Notes under the pieces: model-generated
Told to the model about the DNA's origin: nothing
What the model saw: the letters and a program-made list of their open reading frames with translations, nothing else
The model's database searches: none
Shown: positions 45,998 through 55,853 of the stretch, one piece after another
How positions within the stretch are numbered: position 1 is the stretch's first letter
Layout: each line of letters opens with the position of its first letter
Position numbers and translations under genes: made by a program
Assembly (NCBI RefSeq): GCF_001644605.1
Contig: NZ_CP011388.1
Coordinates: 1,472,501 to 1,530,000, forward strand
Reading direction: 5' to 3'
Length of the DNA stretch: 57,500 nt
Source of the DNA: Paenibacillus swuensis
GTDB lineage: Bacteria; Bacillota; Bacilli; Paenibacillales; DY6

Positions 45998-46768
45998 TTA
46001 TCGTGTTATCGAGAATAATTTGCATGCGTTTTCCATGGTGATTCGGGCTATTTCATCCATACTTATTTCCTTAATCTGGGAAGCGGCTTCTGCGACTAAA
46101 GTCACATATCCGGTTTCATTTCGTTTACCCCGATGCGGGTGCGGCGTTAAATATGGAGCATCCGTCTCGATTAATAATCGGTCCAGCGGAACTCTTGCTA
46201 ACACCTCTTTCGGTTGTTTGGCATTCTTGAACGTAACCGGGCCTCCGAATGATATATAGAAATTCATGTCCAGACAAGCTTGCGCGATCTCCCAGCTGCC
46301 CGAATAACAATGCATCACCCCGCCGACCTCTTCCGCCTTCTCCTCTCGAAGAATTTGTACAACATCTTGATGGGCATCCCGATTATGGATAACAATCGGT
46401 TTGTTGACTTTACGGGCAAGGCGAATCTGTTCGCGGAACACCCGTTGCTGAACGTCTTTAGGTGAGGTATCCCAATAGTAATCCAATCCAATTTCACCGA
46501 TGGCCACAACTTTAGGGTGGTTACACAGTTCCTCGATCCAATCGAGATCTTCCGCTTTCATTGTAACTGCATCTTGAGGGTGCCAGCCAACAGCGGCGTA
46601 AATGAAATCATAGGATTCGGCCAATTTCATTGTTGTGGGTATGGTCTCGCGGTTAAAGCCCACATTTATTATTTTGGAAACACCATTAGCTCTCGCTCTT
46701 TCAATCACCTCTTCCCGATCCTCGTCGAAAGCTTTCGCATCCAGATGGGTATGTGTATCAAATAACAT
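45998..46768 (-). CDS. tatD: TatD-family metal-dependent DNase (YabD-like)
   Basis: 256-aa amidohydrolase-fold nuclease. DTHTHLDAKAFDEDR holds the metal HxH, followed by AVGWHPQDA, AIGEIGLDYYWDTSP, PIVIHNRDAHQDV, GVMHCYSGSWEIAQ and LIETDAPYLTPHPHRGKRNE, all family motifs. GAGAGG precedes the ATG. It lies 26 nt after the HD-domain gene and is probably co-transcribed with it. Confidence 0.94.
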   Translation of the reverse strand: MLFDTHTHLDAKAFDEDREEVIERARANGVSKIINVGFNRETIPTTMKLAESYDFIYAAVGWHPQDAVTMKAEDLDWIEELCNHPKVVAIGEIGLDYYWDTSPKDVQQRVFREQIRLARKVNKPIVIHNRDAHQDVVQILREEKAEEVGGVMHCYSGSWEIAQACLDMNFYISFGGPVTFKNAKQPKEVLARVPLDRLLIETDAPYLTPHPHRGKRNETGYVTLVAEAASQIKEISMDEIARITMENACKLFSITR

Positions 46769-46794
46769 AGGTGCAAGTTCCTCTCTTTATCTGT

Positions 46795-48075
46795 TTATAG
46801 TCCAAAAAACCGCCTAACCTCCGGATCCAGCATGGAAGCTGAAGCTTTTAGCAAATCCTCCGGATAATAGATCTGGTTCTGCCCCATATGGATACCGCTG
46901 ATGGAGCGAATAATCTCGGATTTCCTCGATATTTCCGTGTATTTGTCTTTTCCTTCTAATAATAAGATGGGCATCTTCTCACCCGCTTCGCCCGGACGAT
47001 AAACATCATAGGGCAGATCTGAAGGAAAATCCAACTCCATATGGTAATCCGGCTGTAGTCCGACTCGAATCAAATTCGCTTTAATCTGCTCTAACAAGTT
47101 TCCGTCGACCTGTTGCAGAGGAATATATTTATATAATTTACGATATAAGAACCGGTTACACAAATCGCTTAGCAACCCGTCGGATTCTCGAGTCCATTGC
47201 ATGAATATGGTCTGAATAAACGCTTCATCCAATAACAGATACTGTTCTACCGTTAGCGTGTTCTCAAACAAACCTGATAACGGATGCGGCATAAATCCAA
47301 AGTTATATTCTTGTGCGTAAAGTTCTTTGGCGCGGCGAAAGATTTGTCGAAGTATGATTTCTGAGCTACGGGTAACGGGGTGGAAATAAACCTGCCAATA
47401 CATCTGATATCTGGACATCAGGTAGTCCTCAACGGCATGCATCCCGGATTCCTTAACGACAATCCTTCCATTATGCGGACGCAATACTCTTAGGATGCGG
47501 TCCAGATCAAACGTGCCATAGTTAACTCCGGTAAAGTACGCATCACGGAGCAAGTAGTCCATCCGGTCCGCGTCCAGTTGACTGGAAACTAAACTGACAA
47601 CGATGGGCTTGGCATAGTTTTTGCAAATGACTGAAGCTACTTGATCCGGAAATTCAGGCGATATTCGGGATAATACGGCATGAACCTCCGTATCCCCCTG
47701 TATGATTCGACAAGACCAATCTTCATGATGCATATGGAAAGCCTGTTCAATAGAATGGGAGAAGGGTCCGTGACCGATATCATGCAGCAAAGCGGCGCAC
47801 AAGCTAAGCAACTTTTCTTCCCGCGGCCAATCCGGATACCCGCTCCGCTCAAATTGGGAAATAATTTTACGTGTAACCTCGTACACCCCGAGAGAATGAG
47901 AAAATCGGCTATGTTCGGCTCCGTGAAACGTCAAATAAGAAGTACCCAGCTGGCGGATTCTCCGCAGCCGTTGAAACTCCTTGGTATTGATTAAGTCCCA
48001 GATTACAGGGTCCTGAACGTAAATGTATTTATGTATGGGATCCTTAAACACTTTCTCTTCCATCAATCCGGCCAT
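46795..48075 (-). CDS. HD-domain phosphohydrolase (YwfO-like)
   Basis: About 426 aa from the ATG at 48073-48075; an in-frame ORF continues to 48168 without a good ribosome site. Motifs: EEKVFKDPIHKYIYVQDPVIWDLI, FQRLRRIRQLGTSYLTFHGAEHSRFSHSLGV (metal His), LLHDIGHGPFSHSIE (the HD pair) and DADRMDYLLRDAYFTGVNYG. The family includes dNTP triphosphohydrolases and SAMHD1-like enzymes; B. subtilis YwfO is the closest I recall. In B. subtilis metS occupies this slot between abrB and yabD. Confidence 0.88.
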   Translation of the reverse strand: MAGLMEEKVFKDPIHKYIYVQDPVIWDLINTKEFQRLRRIRQLGTSYLTFHGAEHSRFSHSLGVYEVTRKIISQFERSGYPDWPREEKLLSLCAALLHDIGHGPFSHSIEQAFHMHHEDWSCRIIQGDTEVHAVLSRISPEFPDQVASVICKNYAKPIVVSLVSSQLDADRMDYLLRDAYFTGVNYGTFDLDRILRVLRPHNGRIVVKESGMHAVEDYLMSRYQMYWQVYFHPVTRSSEIILRQIFRRAKELYAQEYNFGFMPHPLSGLFENTLTVEQYLLLDEAFIQTIFMQWTRESDGLLSDLCNRFLYRKLYKYIPLQQVDGNLLEQIKANLIRVGLQPDYHMELDFPSDLPYDVYRPGEAGEKMPILLLEGKDKYTEISRKSEIIRSISGIHMGQNQIYYPEDLLKASASMLDPEVRRFFGL

Positions 48076-48280
48076 CTGTTGCTTCACACTCCATTCTCGT
48101 ATAACTTTAAATCTTTTACTATATTCGACATGTTTCCTCAGTAGATATGTTGTATTTTGTCGAATCATGTCATAAATGATTTCCAGTAAAATTTGCGCGT
48201 TTATATTTATATGTAGAGCAAAAACCGCTATTTACCTAGGATTAGCAGAGATTTTTAACAGAACGGTCGAATTTGGAAGG

Positions 48281-48309
48281 TTGACTGTTTTGGGAATGCT
48301 TGGTATCAT
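48281..48309 (+). promoter_or_regulatory. Sigma-A promoter of abrB
   Basis: TTGACT (48281-48286), 17 bp, TATCAT (48304-48309), about 50 nt before the abrB ATG. No clear Spo0A box was found beside it. Confidence 0.8.
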
Positions 48310-48360
48310 TATTACTATATAAATGTCGAAACATGACGATTATGAGAGGGGAAATACATA

Positions 48361-48615
48361 ATGATGAAATCTACCGGTATTGTAAGAAAAGTAGACGAGC
48401 TAGGACGGGTGGTTATTCCGATTGAGCTGCGTCGCACATTGGGCATTGGCGAGAAAGACGCATTGGAAATTTACGTAGACGGCGAGCGGATCATGCTGAA
48501 GAAATATGAGCCTGCCTGCATTTTCTGCGGTAACGCCGAGAACGTTACTTACTTTAAAGGCAAGATCGTTTGCAACGAATGTGTATCCGAAATGCCTACC
48601 CCTGTGACAAAATAA
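48361..48615 (+). CDS. abrB: Transition-state regulator AbrB, zinc-knuckle form
   Basis: 84 aa. Residues 1-52 are the swapped-hairpin DNA-binding domain, almost identical to B. subtilis AbrB (MMKSTGIVRKVDELGRVVIP, LRRTLGIGEKDALEIYVDGE). The C terminus differs: ACIFCGNAENVTYFKGKIVCNECVSE, a CxxC...CxxC pattern likely to bind zinc, in place of the multimerisation domain of B. subtilis AbrB. GAGGGG precedes the ATG. It is on the + strand, divergent from the HD gene, as abrB is in B. subtilis relative to its right neighbours. Confidence 0.94.
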   Translation: MMKSTGIVRKVDELGRVVIPIELRRTLGIGEKDALEIYVDGERIMLKKYEPACIFCGNAENVTYFKGKIVCNECVSEMPTPVTK

Positions 48616-48683
48616 GAAATCTAGTATATAATACTAATAGACATAATGAAATTGTTAATTCTAACCTTTATATATCTCCTTTA

Positions 48684-48722
48684 TTGCCCTTCTAGTCTCT
48701 TGATTAGAAGGGCCTTTTTTTT
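48684..48722 (+). terminator. Terminator between convergent abrB and rsmI
   Basis: GCCCTTCTA/TTAGAAGGGC stem with a nine-base loop followed by eight T on the + strand, ending at the rsmI stop codon. Confidence 0.9.
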
Positions 48723-48724
48723 GT

Positions 48725-49597
48725 TTATTTGGTCAGAAGGCTGTTATATAGCTCTCTCTTTGGAATCTTTCGATCCAGTGCAGCTAATTTGATAGCGTCC
48801 TTACGGCTGTGTGACTGCCCCTCATAGTAAGTGACATGCTCCTCTTCCGTCAGTTCCGTCCACCATTTTCCTTCTTCTTGTAACGCTCCGCTGCCCTGAC
48901 TGCCTTCCACAACAATGCAATACTCCCCTTGAGCCGGATGTTCTTCCAAATAAGCAATACACTCACTGATCGTACCTCTCATCGCTTCTTCGTACCGCTT
49001 GGTCAACTCTCTTACAAGAGCAATACGACGATCGCCCAGCTTGTCCTGCATGAAAGTAAGCGTCTTGTGAACCCGATGCGGGGATTCATAGAAGAGAAGC
49101 GAGCCCTTAAGCGTTTTTACCTGATCCAGCTGTTCATGAATCGTCTTGCGTTCTCTCGGCAGAAAGCCCACGAAATGAAAGGACTCTGTCGGTAACCCCG
49201 ATATAATTAACGCGGAGAGCGCCGCGTTGGCGCCGGGTACGGGAACAACGGCAATCTGCTGCTCCACGGCAAGCACGACCAGATCGTAGCCTGGATCGGA
49301 GATGGCCGGCAGACCGGCATCACTCACAATAGCCACGGATTGACCTTCGAGCAGCATCCGGATGATTTCCGGTCCGCTCCCGTGTTTATTATGCTCATGG
49401 TAACTGATAAGTCGTGTAGAAATTTCGTAATGATTCATTAACTTCCGGGTTTGCCGCGTGTCCTCTGCGGCGATTAAGTCAACTTCTTTAAGCGTGCGTA
49501 TCGCCCGAAAGGTCATATCCTCCAGATTGCCTATAGGGGTGGCTACCAAGTATAGTGTACCCGTGAGCTGGTTGTGAAAGCTCTTCTGCAGTTTCAT
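48725..49597 (-). CDS. rsmI: 16S rRNA 2'-O-ribose C1402 methyltransferase RsmI
   Basis: 290-aa SAM-dependent SPOUT-unrelated (tetrapyrrole-methylase-fold) enzyme. It reads GTLYLVATPIGNLEDMTFRAIRTLKEVDLIAAEDTRQTRKLM, VAIVSDAGLPAISDPGY, VVPVPGANAALSALIISGL, HFVGFLPR, the standard RsmI blocks. ATGA overlap with the upstream methyltransferase gene suggests coupling. B. subtilis yabC. Confidence 0.95.
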   Translation of the reverse strand: MKLQKSFHNQLTGTLYLVATPIGNLEDMTFRAIRTLKEVDLIAAEDTRQTRKLMNHYEISTRLISYHEHNKHGSGPEIIRMLLEGQSVAIVSDAGLPAISDPGYDLVVLAVEQQIAVVPVPGANAALSALIISGLPTESFHFVGFLPRERKTIHEQLDQVKTLKGSLLFYESPHRVHKTLTFMQDKLGDRRIALVRELTKRYEEAMRGTISECIAYLEEHPAQGEYCIVVEGSQGSGALQEEGKWWTELTEEEHVTYYEGQSHSRKDAIKLAALDRKIPKRELYNSLLTK

Positions 49598-50352
49598 CTA
49601 TCTTTTAACTCCTTGCTCCGTCCATAGTATATTTCCATGATTTCCCGGCAGTATTCACCTTGCTCATTATAGACCAAGAGCGGCGGCAACAACCGAACCT
49701 CCGGCTTACTGTCGCGCACAGACTCAATTAACACCATATTGGCTTCCGAACCCGCTCGCGGATGTACAAAGCGGATGCGCTTGGGCTCCAATCGATATTT
49801 GCGCATTAAGATTAATATATCCGTTAATCTCGACGGACGATGTACCATTGCCACCTTGCCGCCTGTACGGGATTGTCTGCTGCACGAAGCGATAACATCT
49901 TCCAAGGTACAATGGATTTCATGTCTCGCGATGGCGTAATGCTCATTCTCATTAGGCACACTGGTATGCGCAGCCATGTATGGCGGATTCACCGTAACCA
50001 AATCATATTGACCGTAACCGGCAACCTCATGATAGTTACGCAAATCCCCTTGGCTGATATGAATCTGCTCCTCCAGCTTATTCATGCCCACACTTCGGGA
50101 AGCCATACCATGCAGACGCTCCTGGATTTCCAATCCCTCAATCCGGGCTTTTGTCCGGGTAGAAAGCAGTAAAGGAACCACTCCGTTCCCCGTACAGAGG
50201 TCGAGAATCCTACCCTTTATAGGTACACTGCAGAAACGCGCTAACAGAACGGCATCCATTGAGAAACTGAACACTTCGTCACTTTGAATTATTTTTAGAT
50301 TTTCGGCCAACAAGTCGTCAACCCGCTCGTCAGGTAACAGAGCGATTGTCAT
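49594..50352 (-). CDS. tRNA (adenine-N6)-methyltransferase-like protein (YabB/TrmN6)
   Basis: About 252 aa. SAM loop RILDLCTGNGVVPLLLS, acidic EGLEIQERL, and VTVNPPYMA, the NPPY catalytic motif of N6-adenine methyltransferases. Related to TrmN6 (YfiC), which methylates A37 of tRNA-Val. AAGGA lies 11 bases before the ATG at 50350-50352; GTG and TTG just upstream are too close to it. Overlaps rsmI by ATGA. A terminator separates it from yabA. Confidence 0.9.
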   Translation of the reverse strand: MTIALLPDERVDDLLAENLKIIQSDEVFSFSMDAVLLARFCSVPIKGRILDLCTGNGVVPLLLSTRTKARIEGLEIQERLHGMASRSVGMNKLEEQIHISQGDLRNYHEVAGYGQYDLVTVNPPYMAAHTSVPNENEHYAIARHEIHCTLEDVIASCSRQSRTGGKVAMVHRPSRLTDILILMRKYRLEPKRIRFVHPRAGSEANMVLIESVRDSKPEVRLLPPLLVYNEQGEYCREIMEIYYGRSKELKDR

Positions 50353-50384
50353 GTTCAACACGTTCCTTTAGTTTATTAGGGTAT

Positions 50385-50417
50385 TAAAAAAACCGTAGGT
50401 GCACGACCCCTACGGTG
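50385..50417 (-). terminator. Terminator of yabA
   Basis: ACCGTAGG/CCTACGGT stem (50409-50416 with 50392-50399), then TTTTTTTAATA on the minus strand. Confidence 0.9.
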
Positions 50418-50419
50418 GA

Positions 50420-50794
50420 TTATTTATTCAAAAAGGAAAGGCAGAATAAGCAATCACCTTCCGTGCGAAGATGACCGTAATAGACATTGCAGATGTGAAA
50501 CCCTTCATTGTAGATGCGGGCCAGATTGTCATAGCCTTCTCCTACCACCGCATCCTCCACCACAAGCTCCGGAACCGCCGGTCGTTGATCTTGCGCCCGT
50601 TGCTCGGAAGGAGCGCCTTCAGGCAACTCCTCTAATCGAAGCAACTTGCGAAGATGCTGATTTTCAAGGCTTAATCGCTTGTTCTCTTCCAGCAGGTGAA
50701 TAACTTGTTTCTTCAAAGAGCCTAACTCTGCATGTACATTGCCCATTTGCCCTTCGATTTCATCAATCGCAGCAAAAACGTCTCTTTTTTCCAC
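50420..50794 (-). CDS. yabA: Replication initiation-control protein YabA
   Basis: 124 aa. N-terminal coiled coil (about 1-58, [29 protein letters not shown]), proline-rich linker, C-terminal zinc domain with His100, Cys102, Cys115 and Cys118 ([17 protein letters not shown]). In B. subtilis it binds DnaA and DnaN and limits initiation. GTG start behind GAGGTGG. Directly downstream of ricT. Confidence 0.95.
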   Translation of the reverse strand: MEKRDVFAAIDEIEGQMGNVHAELGSLKKQVIHLLEENKRLSLENQHLRKLLRLEELPEGAPSEQRAQDQRPAVPELVVEDAVVGEGYDNLARIYNEGFHICNVYYGHLRTEGDCLFCLSFLNK

Positions 50795-50858
50795 TTTCCC
50801 ACCTCAGAATCCGAAAATCGAATGCACCCGTTACGTTCGGTTGACAGGCATGTCCCCG

Positions 50859-51659
50859 CTATAAAATAACAACGTCATCCAGAGCCATCTCCAGAACTTT
50901 ACCCAAATCGAACATTTGGACATGCACTTTACGTTGTCCGGCATTCAATGCAACCACTTTGCCGTTCCCCATGGAGGAAGCAATGAGTGAGCCTACGCTC
51001 GGCATCTCTTCTTTGGCACTTTCATAGTTATCATGCTCAAATTTAAGACAACACATGAGTCGACCGCATAAACCCGATATTTTCGTTGGATTTAGAGACA
51101 GACTCTGATCTTTGGCCATCTTGATGGATACCGGGTCAAAGTCCCCTAACCAAGAAGAACAGCATAACACACGCCCGCAGGGACCGATGCCGCCTAACAT
51201 CTTAGCCTCATCCCGTACGCCGATCTGGCGCAGTTCTATACGTGTGCGGAATATACTTGCCAAATCCTTCACAAGCTCGCGGAAATCAATGCGTCCCTCC
51301 GCCGTGAAGTAGAATATGATCTTGTTACGGTCAAATGTATATTCAACATCAACCAGCTTCATCTTGAGCTGATGTTCTTTAATCTTATCGAAACAGGTTG
51401 CAAATGCGTCCTTCGCAGCCTTCTTATTCTCTTCCACGATCTTAGCATCGCTCTCGCTGGCGACCCGGATCACTTTCTTTAATGGAAGCACAACATCGGA
51501 TTCACCGACGGTCTTCTTGTTAATGACAACCTTACCATATTCCACGCCTCTTGCCGTTTCTACGATAACACTTTGCTCTGTATCAACGGGAAGCTCCATA
51601 GGATCGAAATAATAAATCTTGCCGGCTTTCTTAAAACGTACGCCTACAACGCTATACAA
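50859..51659 (-). CDS. ricT: PSP1-domain regulatory protein RicT (YaaT)
   Basis: 266 aa. PSP1 C-terminal domain with the cysteine clusters GIGPCGRVLCCSSWLGDF and SGLCGRLMCCLKFEHDNY. In B. subtilis RicT joins RicA and RicF in an Fe-S complex that aids RNase Y maturation of mRNAs and Spo0A activation. TTG start six bases after GGAGGG and three bases after the holB stop. Confidence 0.94.
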   Translation of the reverse strand: MYSVVGVRFKKAGKIYYFDPMELPVDTEQSVIVETARGVEYGKVVINKKTVGESDVVLPLKKVIRVASESDAKIVEENKKAAKDAFATCFDKIKEHQLKMKLVDVEYTFDRNKIIFYFTAEGRIDFRELVKDLASIFRTRIELRQIGVRDEAKMLGGIGPCGRVLCCSSWLGDFDPVSIKMAKDQSLSLNPTKISGLCGRLMCCLKFEHDNYESAKEEMPSVGSLIASSMGNGKVVALNAGQRKVHVQMFDLGKVLEMALDDVVIL

Positions 51660-51662
51660 ATG

Positions 51663-52640
51663 CTACCCTCCCTGTATATCAATAACGAACTGCTCAAATG
51701 CTAGCTGCGGATTTACGTGGAATTTCAGTCTCTTGGTTAGCTCCAGCGCTTTCTCCATGCATCCGACCCAATAGGAAAGTTCGCGGCTGAAGGCATGCTT
51801 GGCCATCCACTCAGACTGATCCACGAATACAATGCTGTCCTGACGGCCAGATTGAATATGGACCATATCCTTAAACCACAAAACGAACAATTGGAGCAAC
51901 GTATCTATATGTTCGGCCAGATTGGTCTTGAAGACCTTCTGCTGCGCCGTAATCAGTGCTGCGGCAAATCTTGTAATGCACTCTTTCACTAATTGTATCA
52001 TTACATTTCTAATTTCTGCAAACCAATTTAATTGGATAATTTCCCTACAGGCGTCAATTCCTGCCGCAAGATGTACTGCGGAACGAACCAGAACTTGGGA
52101 ATGACCTTCTTTCTCAAGCAGATCCGCCATCATCTGGGGAGGCAGCGGTTGGAACGGAATCCACTGTGCCCTGGACTGGATTGTAGGCAGGAGAGCGTGT
52201 CCATTCTCGGAGATTAAGATCGCAACAACCGCCGATTGCGGTTCTTCGAGAAATTTAAGTAAAGAGTTGGCGGCTTGCACCGTCATCTTCTCCGCCTCGG
52301 TAAGGATATAAATCTTACTTTGTGAAGCCGTGGCGCGATAAGCGAATTCTTTCTGCAAATTTCGAATCTGCTCAATTTTAATACTTGTGCCATCCGGTTG
52401 TACATAATGGAGATCGGGGTGATTTCCATGTTCGACTTTCCGGCATTCCAGGCAGTGTCCGCATGCATCATCCGTACGTTCGGTACAAAAAATGGCCTTT
52501 GCAAGCGCAAACGCCATCTCCCGCCGACCCGTGCCGGACGGCCCGCTGAATATATATGCGTGAGAAGTGCGTCCCAGCCGAAGCCCGTTCTGAAGCATCT
52601 TCTTCGCTCTTTCTTGTCCGATAATAGATCCAAATGACAT
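51663..52640 (-). CDS. holB: DNA polymerase III delta' subunit
   Basis: 325-aa clamp-loader subunit. MSFGSIIGQERAKKMLQNGLRLGRTSHAYIFSGPSGTG, a four-cysteine zinc module (CTERTDDACGHCLEC), LTEAEKMTVQAANSLLKFLEEPQ and SRAQ mark it. The P-loop reads GPSGTGRRE: the Walker lysine is arginine, in line with delta' subunits that do not bind ATP. Upstream of ricT, downstream of yaaR as in B. subtilis. Confidence 0.95.
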   Translation of the reverse strand: MSFGSIIGQERAKKMLQNGLRLGRTSHAYIFSGPSGTGRREMAFALAKAIFCTERTDDACGHCLECRKVEHGNHPDLHYVQPDGTSIKIEQIRNLQKEFAYRATASQSKIYILTEAEKMTVQAANSLLKFLEEPQSAVVAILISENGHALLPTIQSRAQWIPFQPLPPQMMADLLEKEGHSQVLVRSAVHLAAGIDACREIIQLNWFAEIRNVMIQLVKECITRFAAALITAQQKVFKTNLAEHIDTLLQLFVLWFKDMVHIQSGRQDSIVFVDQSEWMAKHAFSRELSYWVGCMEKALELTKRLKFHVNPQLAFEQFVIDIQGG

Positions 52641-52656
52641 AAATCAGTACACTCCG

Positions 52657-53103
52657 TTAAAAAAATAAATTAATCAGCATACCTCGAATCTCGCCGATTT
52701 TCTCCAGTAGCTCAATACGTCCCTGTTCGTGTTCCAACATATCATCGCCCAAGCTCAACAAGACACCGTCTACTTCATCAAGAAGCTTATACCGCTTCCC
52801 ACGACCGCGTCGATCCCAACCTTTGGTGTCTTTAAGCCCTACACCGCGCCGGACCGTTTCTTCGAGAAACTGCTTTACCATTTGTTTATACGTTCTCAGT
52901 TCACGGACAGTCATTGATTTGGCTAAACGCTGTCCTTGTTGCTCTATTAGCTGCATCCGTTGGTTGAGTTGTTCCTGGGACACCTGTTCATGCTGTCGGT
53001 GCATCACATCTGAGAAAGTCTTCGGTTGGATTTGCTGTGATCCTGCGTTATCATTCATGCGAAGATCTTTGCCGAAAGGACGCAAACCCGGATTAATTTT
53101 CAT
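52657..53103 (-). CDS. yaaR: YaaR family protein (DUF327)
   Basis: 148 aa, mostly helical: FSDVMHRQHEQVSQEQLNQRMQLIEQQGQRLAKSMTVRELRTYKQMVKQFLEETVRRGVGL, then GRGKRYKLLDEVDGVLLSLGDDML. DUF327 signature; function unknown. Lies between darA and holB as in B. subtilis. Confidence 0.92.
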   Translation of the reverse strand: MKINPGLRPFGKDLRMNDNAGSQQIQPKTFSDVMHRQHEQVSQEQLNQRMQLIEQQGQRLAKSMTVRELRTYKQMVKQFLEETVRRGVGLKDTKGWDRRGRGKRYKLLDEVDGVLLSLGDDMLEHEQGRIELLEKIGEIRGMLINLFF

Positions 53104-53136
53104 AAGACCGATCGACCCTTTGCGTTAAATTGAATT

Positions 53137-53478
<342 letters not shown>

Positions 53479-53581
53479 TCAGACTTCAATTACCCGAAAA
53501 AAATATATAAGGAAACGTTTACAATGTTGTAGAATTACTGTTTTCTGTGCATCTTCTATTATACACTATGAGTTCCATGGT

Positions 53582-54223
53582 TCATAGGTTCCTTTGCCCG
53601 ACCCGATCAAGTAACGTTTTCAGACAGTCCTGATAAATGGCCTCCGGCTCCCGGTTTGCGTCAATCGTAACTATTCGTTCGGAGAACTTATGAGCCAGCA
53701 TCAGGTAACCTTCCCTGACTTTCTCATGAAACGCCAGCTTTTCCAGATCAAGCCGGTTAATCTCTCTTTGTTGATTAGCATATACCCGATCCAAACCGAT
53801 TTGTGGTTCCACATCCATGTACAATGTGAGCTGCGGCATGGACCCTTCCGTCGCGAATCGGTTGATCTCATATACTGCTTCCATGCCTAAACCTCTTGCA
53901 TGTCCCTGATAAGCCAAGGAGCTGTCGATAAACCGGTCGCATAACACAATTTGACCTTGCTTTAAGGCTGGTAACACCTTTTCCACCAGATGCTGTCTTC
54001 TGGCCGCGGCGTATAGAAGTGCTTCCGTTCGACGATCCATTGCTGTATTAACCGGATCCAGGATCACCGAGCGAATTTGCTCCGCAATATCAATGCCTCC
54101 CGGTTCTCTTGTTAACATCACATCGTATCCCAGCGACTCCAGCTCCTGTTGCAAACGTTCCGTCAGTGTGGATTTACCGGCCCCTTCGCCGCCCTCTACT
54201 GTAACAAACCAACCATTATTCAT
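53582..54223 (-). CDS. tmk: Thymidylate kinase
   Basis: Phosphorylates dTMP to dTDP. 213 aa with P-loop [14 protein letters not shown] (Lys17), [18 protein letters not shown] and [12 protein letters not shown]. It lies between the decarboxylase and darA, upstream of holB, a common replication-nucleotide arrangement. Confidence 0.96.
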   Translation of the reverse strand: MNNGWFVTVEGGEGAGKSTLTERLQQELESLGYDVMLTREPGGIDIAEQIRSVILDPVNTAMDRRTEALLYAAARRQHLVEKVLPALKQGQIVLCDRFIDSSLAYQGHARGLGMEAVYEINRFATEGSMPQLTLYMDVEPQIGLDRVYANQQREINRLDLEKLAFHEKVREGYLMLAHKFSERIVTIDANREPEAIYQDCLKTLLDRVGQRNL

Positions 54224-54295
54224 GTTCTACCCCAATTCTGTTGGACGAATCCATTTAACTACTATAATCTATGGCACAACAATGTTCAATTCCAT

Positions 54296-55780
54296 CTAAT
54301 TTGGCTCATTCTTGACCAATATTGTTCTCAGTTCCGTGTCCGAGCTGCCTTGAAACCGTGCGCCTGCTTGTCTTAATGCAATCAACCTAGATACCGTTTC
54401 CCGAGATATCTTTTCCCCCGGATATAGCAACGGTATGCCTGGCGGGTAGGGAGTAATCATTTCCGCACTGCGTTTACCCACCGCTTCTTCAAGCGTTATG
54501 GAATTCTTACATGTATTTCTCTCATCTATTCCAAAATATACTTTATCCGAAATCCCTTCATTTAAAGGGCTTTGCGTTGTCTGATTTATTTTTTGGAGAG
54601 GCTTATGCCGTAATTCATGTTCTTCAGCAACTTGCTCTAACGCGATAAATAATCGGTTTGCATCGTCTGGAGTTGTCGCGTAAGAAAATACGAGCAACAT
54701 TCTAACAGGATCTGCCATTTCAGCATAACAGTTGTGGGCTTCCAGTGCTTTAGCCAATTCGAAACCGGAGAGAGTCCCTGTTCTGTCTGACACCGTAATT
54801 TTGAATGGATCCTGTAACAACTCTCCATCGGGTTCATGAAGCTTTTCTGTTCGGGTTTCTATCTGGTAGCAAGGGAATACCCGCATTTTCTCACAAAATA
54901 AGTCACTTGCCGCCAACCCTTGATCGAATAGCTCGTGACTTCGGGTATGTACCATTCTACGAGCCATGTCCAGAGACGCCATGATCGGATAAGAGGGGCT
55001 GGAACTTTGCAACATTGCCAACCTTTCTTTCAAAATCTCACTCGGATAACGCTCACCCTGGACGTGTAGCATAGCTCCCATCGTCATCGCTCCAAGCATC
55101 TTGTGTGTGGACTGGATGACAAGGTCAGCACCGCTTGCAAGCGCACCTTGGGGCAACCGAGGATGAAATCCATAATGCGCGCCGTGTGCTTCATCTACAA
55201 TAAGGGGAATACCGCGCTTATGCGCCGCCTCGGCATACGGAACCATGGACTTGCCCATACCATAATAATTCGGATTCGTTAACAACACACCTTTAGCTTC
55301 CGGAGTTTGTTCCAAGGCTGCTTCCAGTGTCAGAAGAGAGGGTATTGTCGCCAAACCTGTCCTGGCATCAATGTCAGGTTGCAGAATGACCGCATGCGCT
55401 CCTGCAAGCCTTAAACCGTTGATGACAGATTTATGCGCATTCCTTTGCACAATTAGGGTTTCCCCACGCCCGCATAGCGTTAGTATAGCGGCTATGTTCC
55501 CCACCGTGCTGCCACCGATCAGAAAGTACGTCTGCTCTGCACCGAAACAGTCAGCAGCGAGCTGTTGCGCTTCTTGAATGATACCTTCCGGATGATGCAA
55601 GTCATCCAATCCGGATATTTCGGTGGAGTCCAAGCTTAATATCTTGTTATAATAATCGGATTCACCATTGGTATAACCTTTGCCATATTTATGTCCGGGC
55701 ACATGGAAGCTTATGGTGTTCTGTTCAGCATGCTGTATTAATTTTGTATATAAAGGTGCGTCGCGGGAATCTAATCTCAT
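54296..55780 (-). CDS. yaaO: Orn/Lys/Arg decarboxylase family PLP enzyme (YaaO-like)
   Basis: 494 aa, fold type I. SFHVPGHKYGKG near the N terminus, GGSTVGNIAAILTLC, LTNPNYYGMG, VDEAHGAHYGFHPRLP and the PLP lysine in STHKMLGAMT (Lys227), then a C-terminal domain. Substrate cannot be read: family members are arginine, lysine or ornithine decarboxylases. No N-terminal wing domain, as in short B. subtilis forms (YaaO, SpeA). Confidence 0.9.
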   Translation of the reverse strand: MRLDSRDAPLYTKLIQHAEQNTISFHVPGHKYGKGYTNGESDYYNKILSLDSTEISGLDDLHHPEGIIQEAQQLAADCFGAEQTYFLIGGSTVGNIAAILTLCGRGETLIVQRNAHKSVINGLRLAGAHAVILQPDIDARTGLATIPSLLTLEAALEQTPEAKGVLLTNPNYYGMGKSMVPYAEAAHKRGIPLIVDEAHGAHYGFHPRLPQGALASGADLVIQSTHKMLGAMTMGAMLHVQGERYPSEILKERLAMLQSSSPSYPIMASLDMARRMVHTRSHELFDQGLAASDLFCEKMRVFPCYQIETRTEKLHEPDGELLQDPFKITVSDRTGTLSGFELAKALEAHNCYAEMADPVRMLLVFSYATTPDDANRLFIALEQVAEEHELRHKPLQKINQTTQSPLNEGISDKVYFGIDERNTCKNSITLEEAVGKRSAEMITPYPPGIPLLYPGEKISRETVSRLIALRQAGARFQGSSDTELRTILVKNEPN

Positions 55781-55823
55781 CTGGATCCTCTTTCTGCATT
55801 TACTTTCTTATGCACATAAACTT

Positions 55824-55853
55824 ATTGTACCATGGAGGTTATACAGCCAACAA
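55824..55853 (-). promoter_or_regulatory. Candidate promoter of the decarboxylase gene
   Basis: TTGTTG (55848-55853) and TACAAT (55824-55829), 18 bp apart on the minus strand. The -35 lies in the T run of the gin terminator. Confidence 0.6.
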
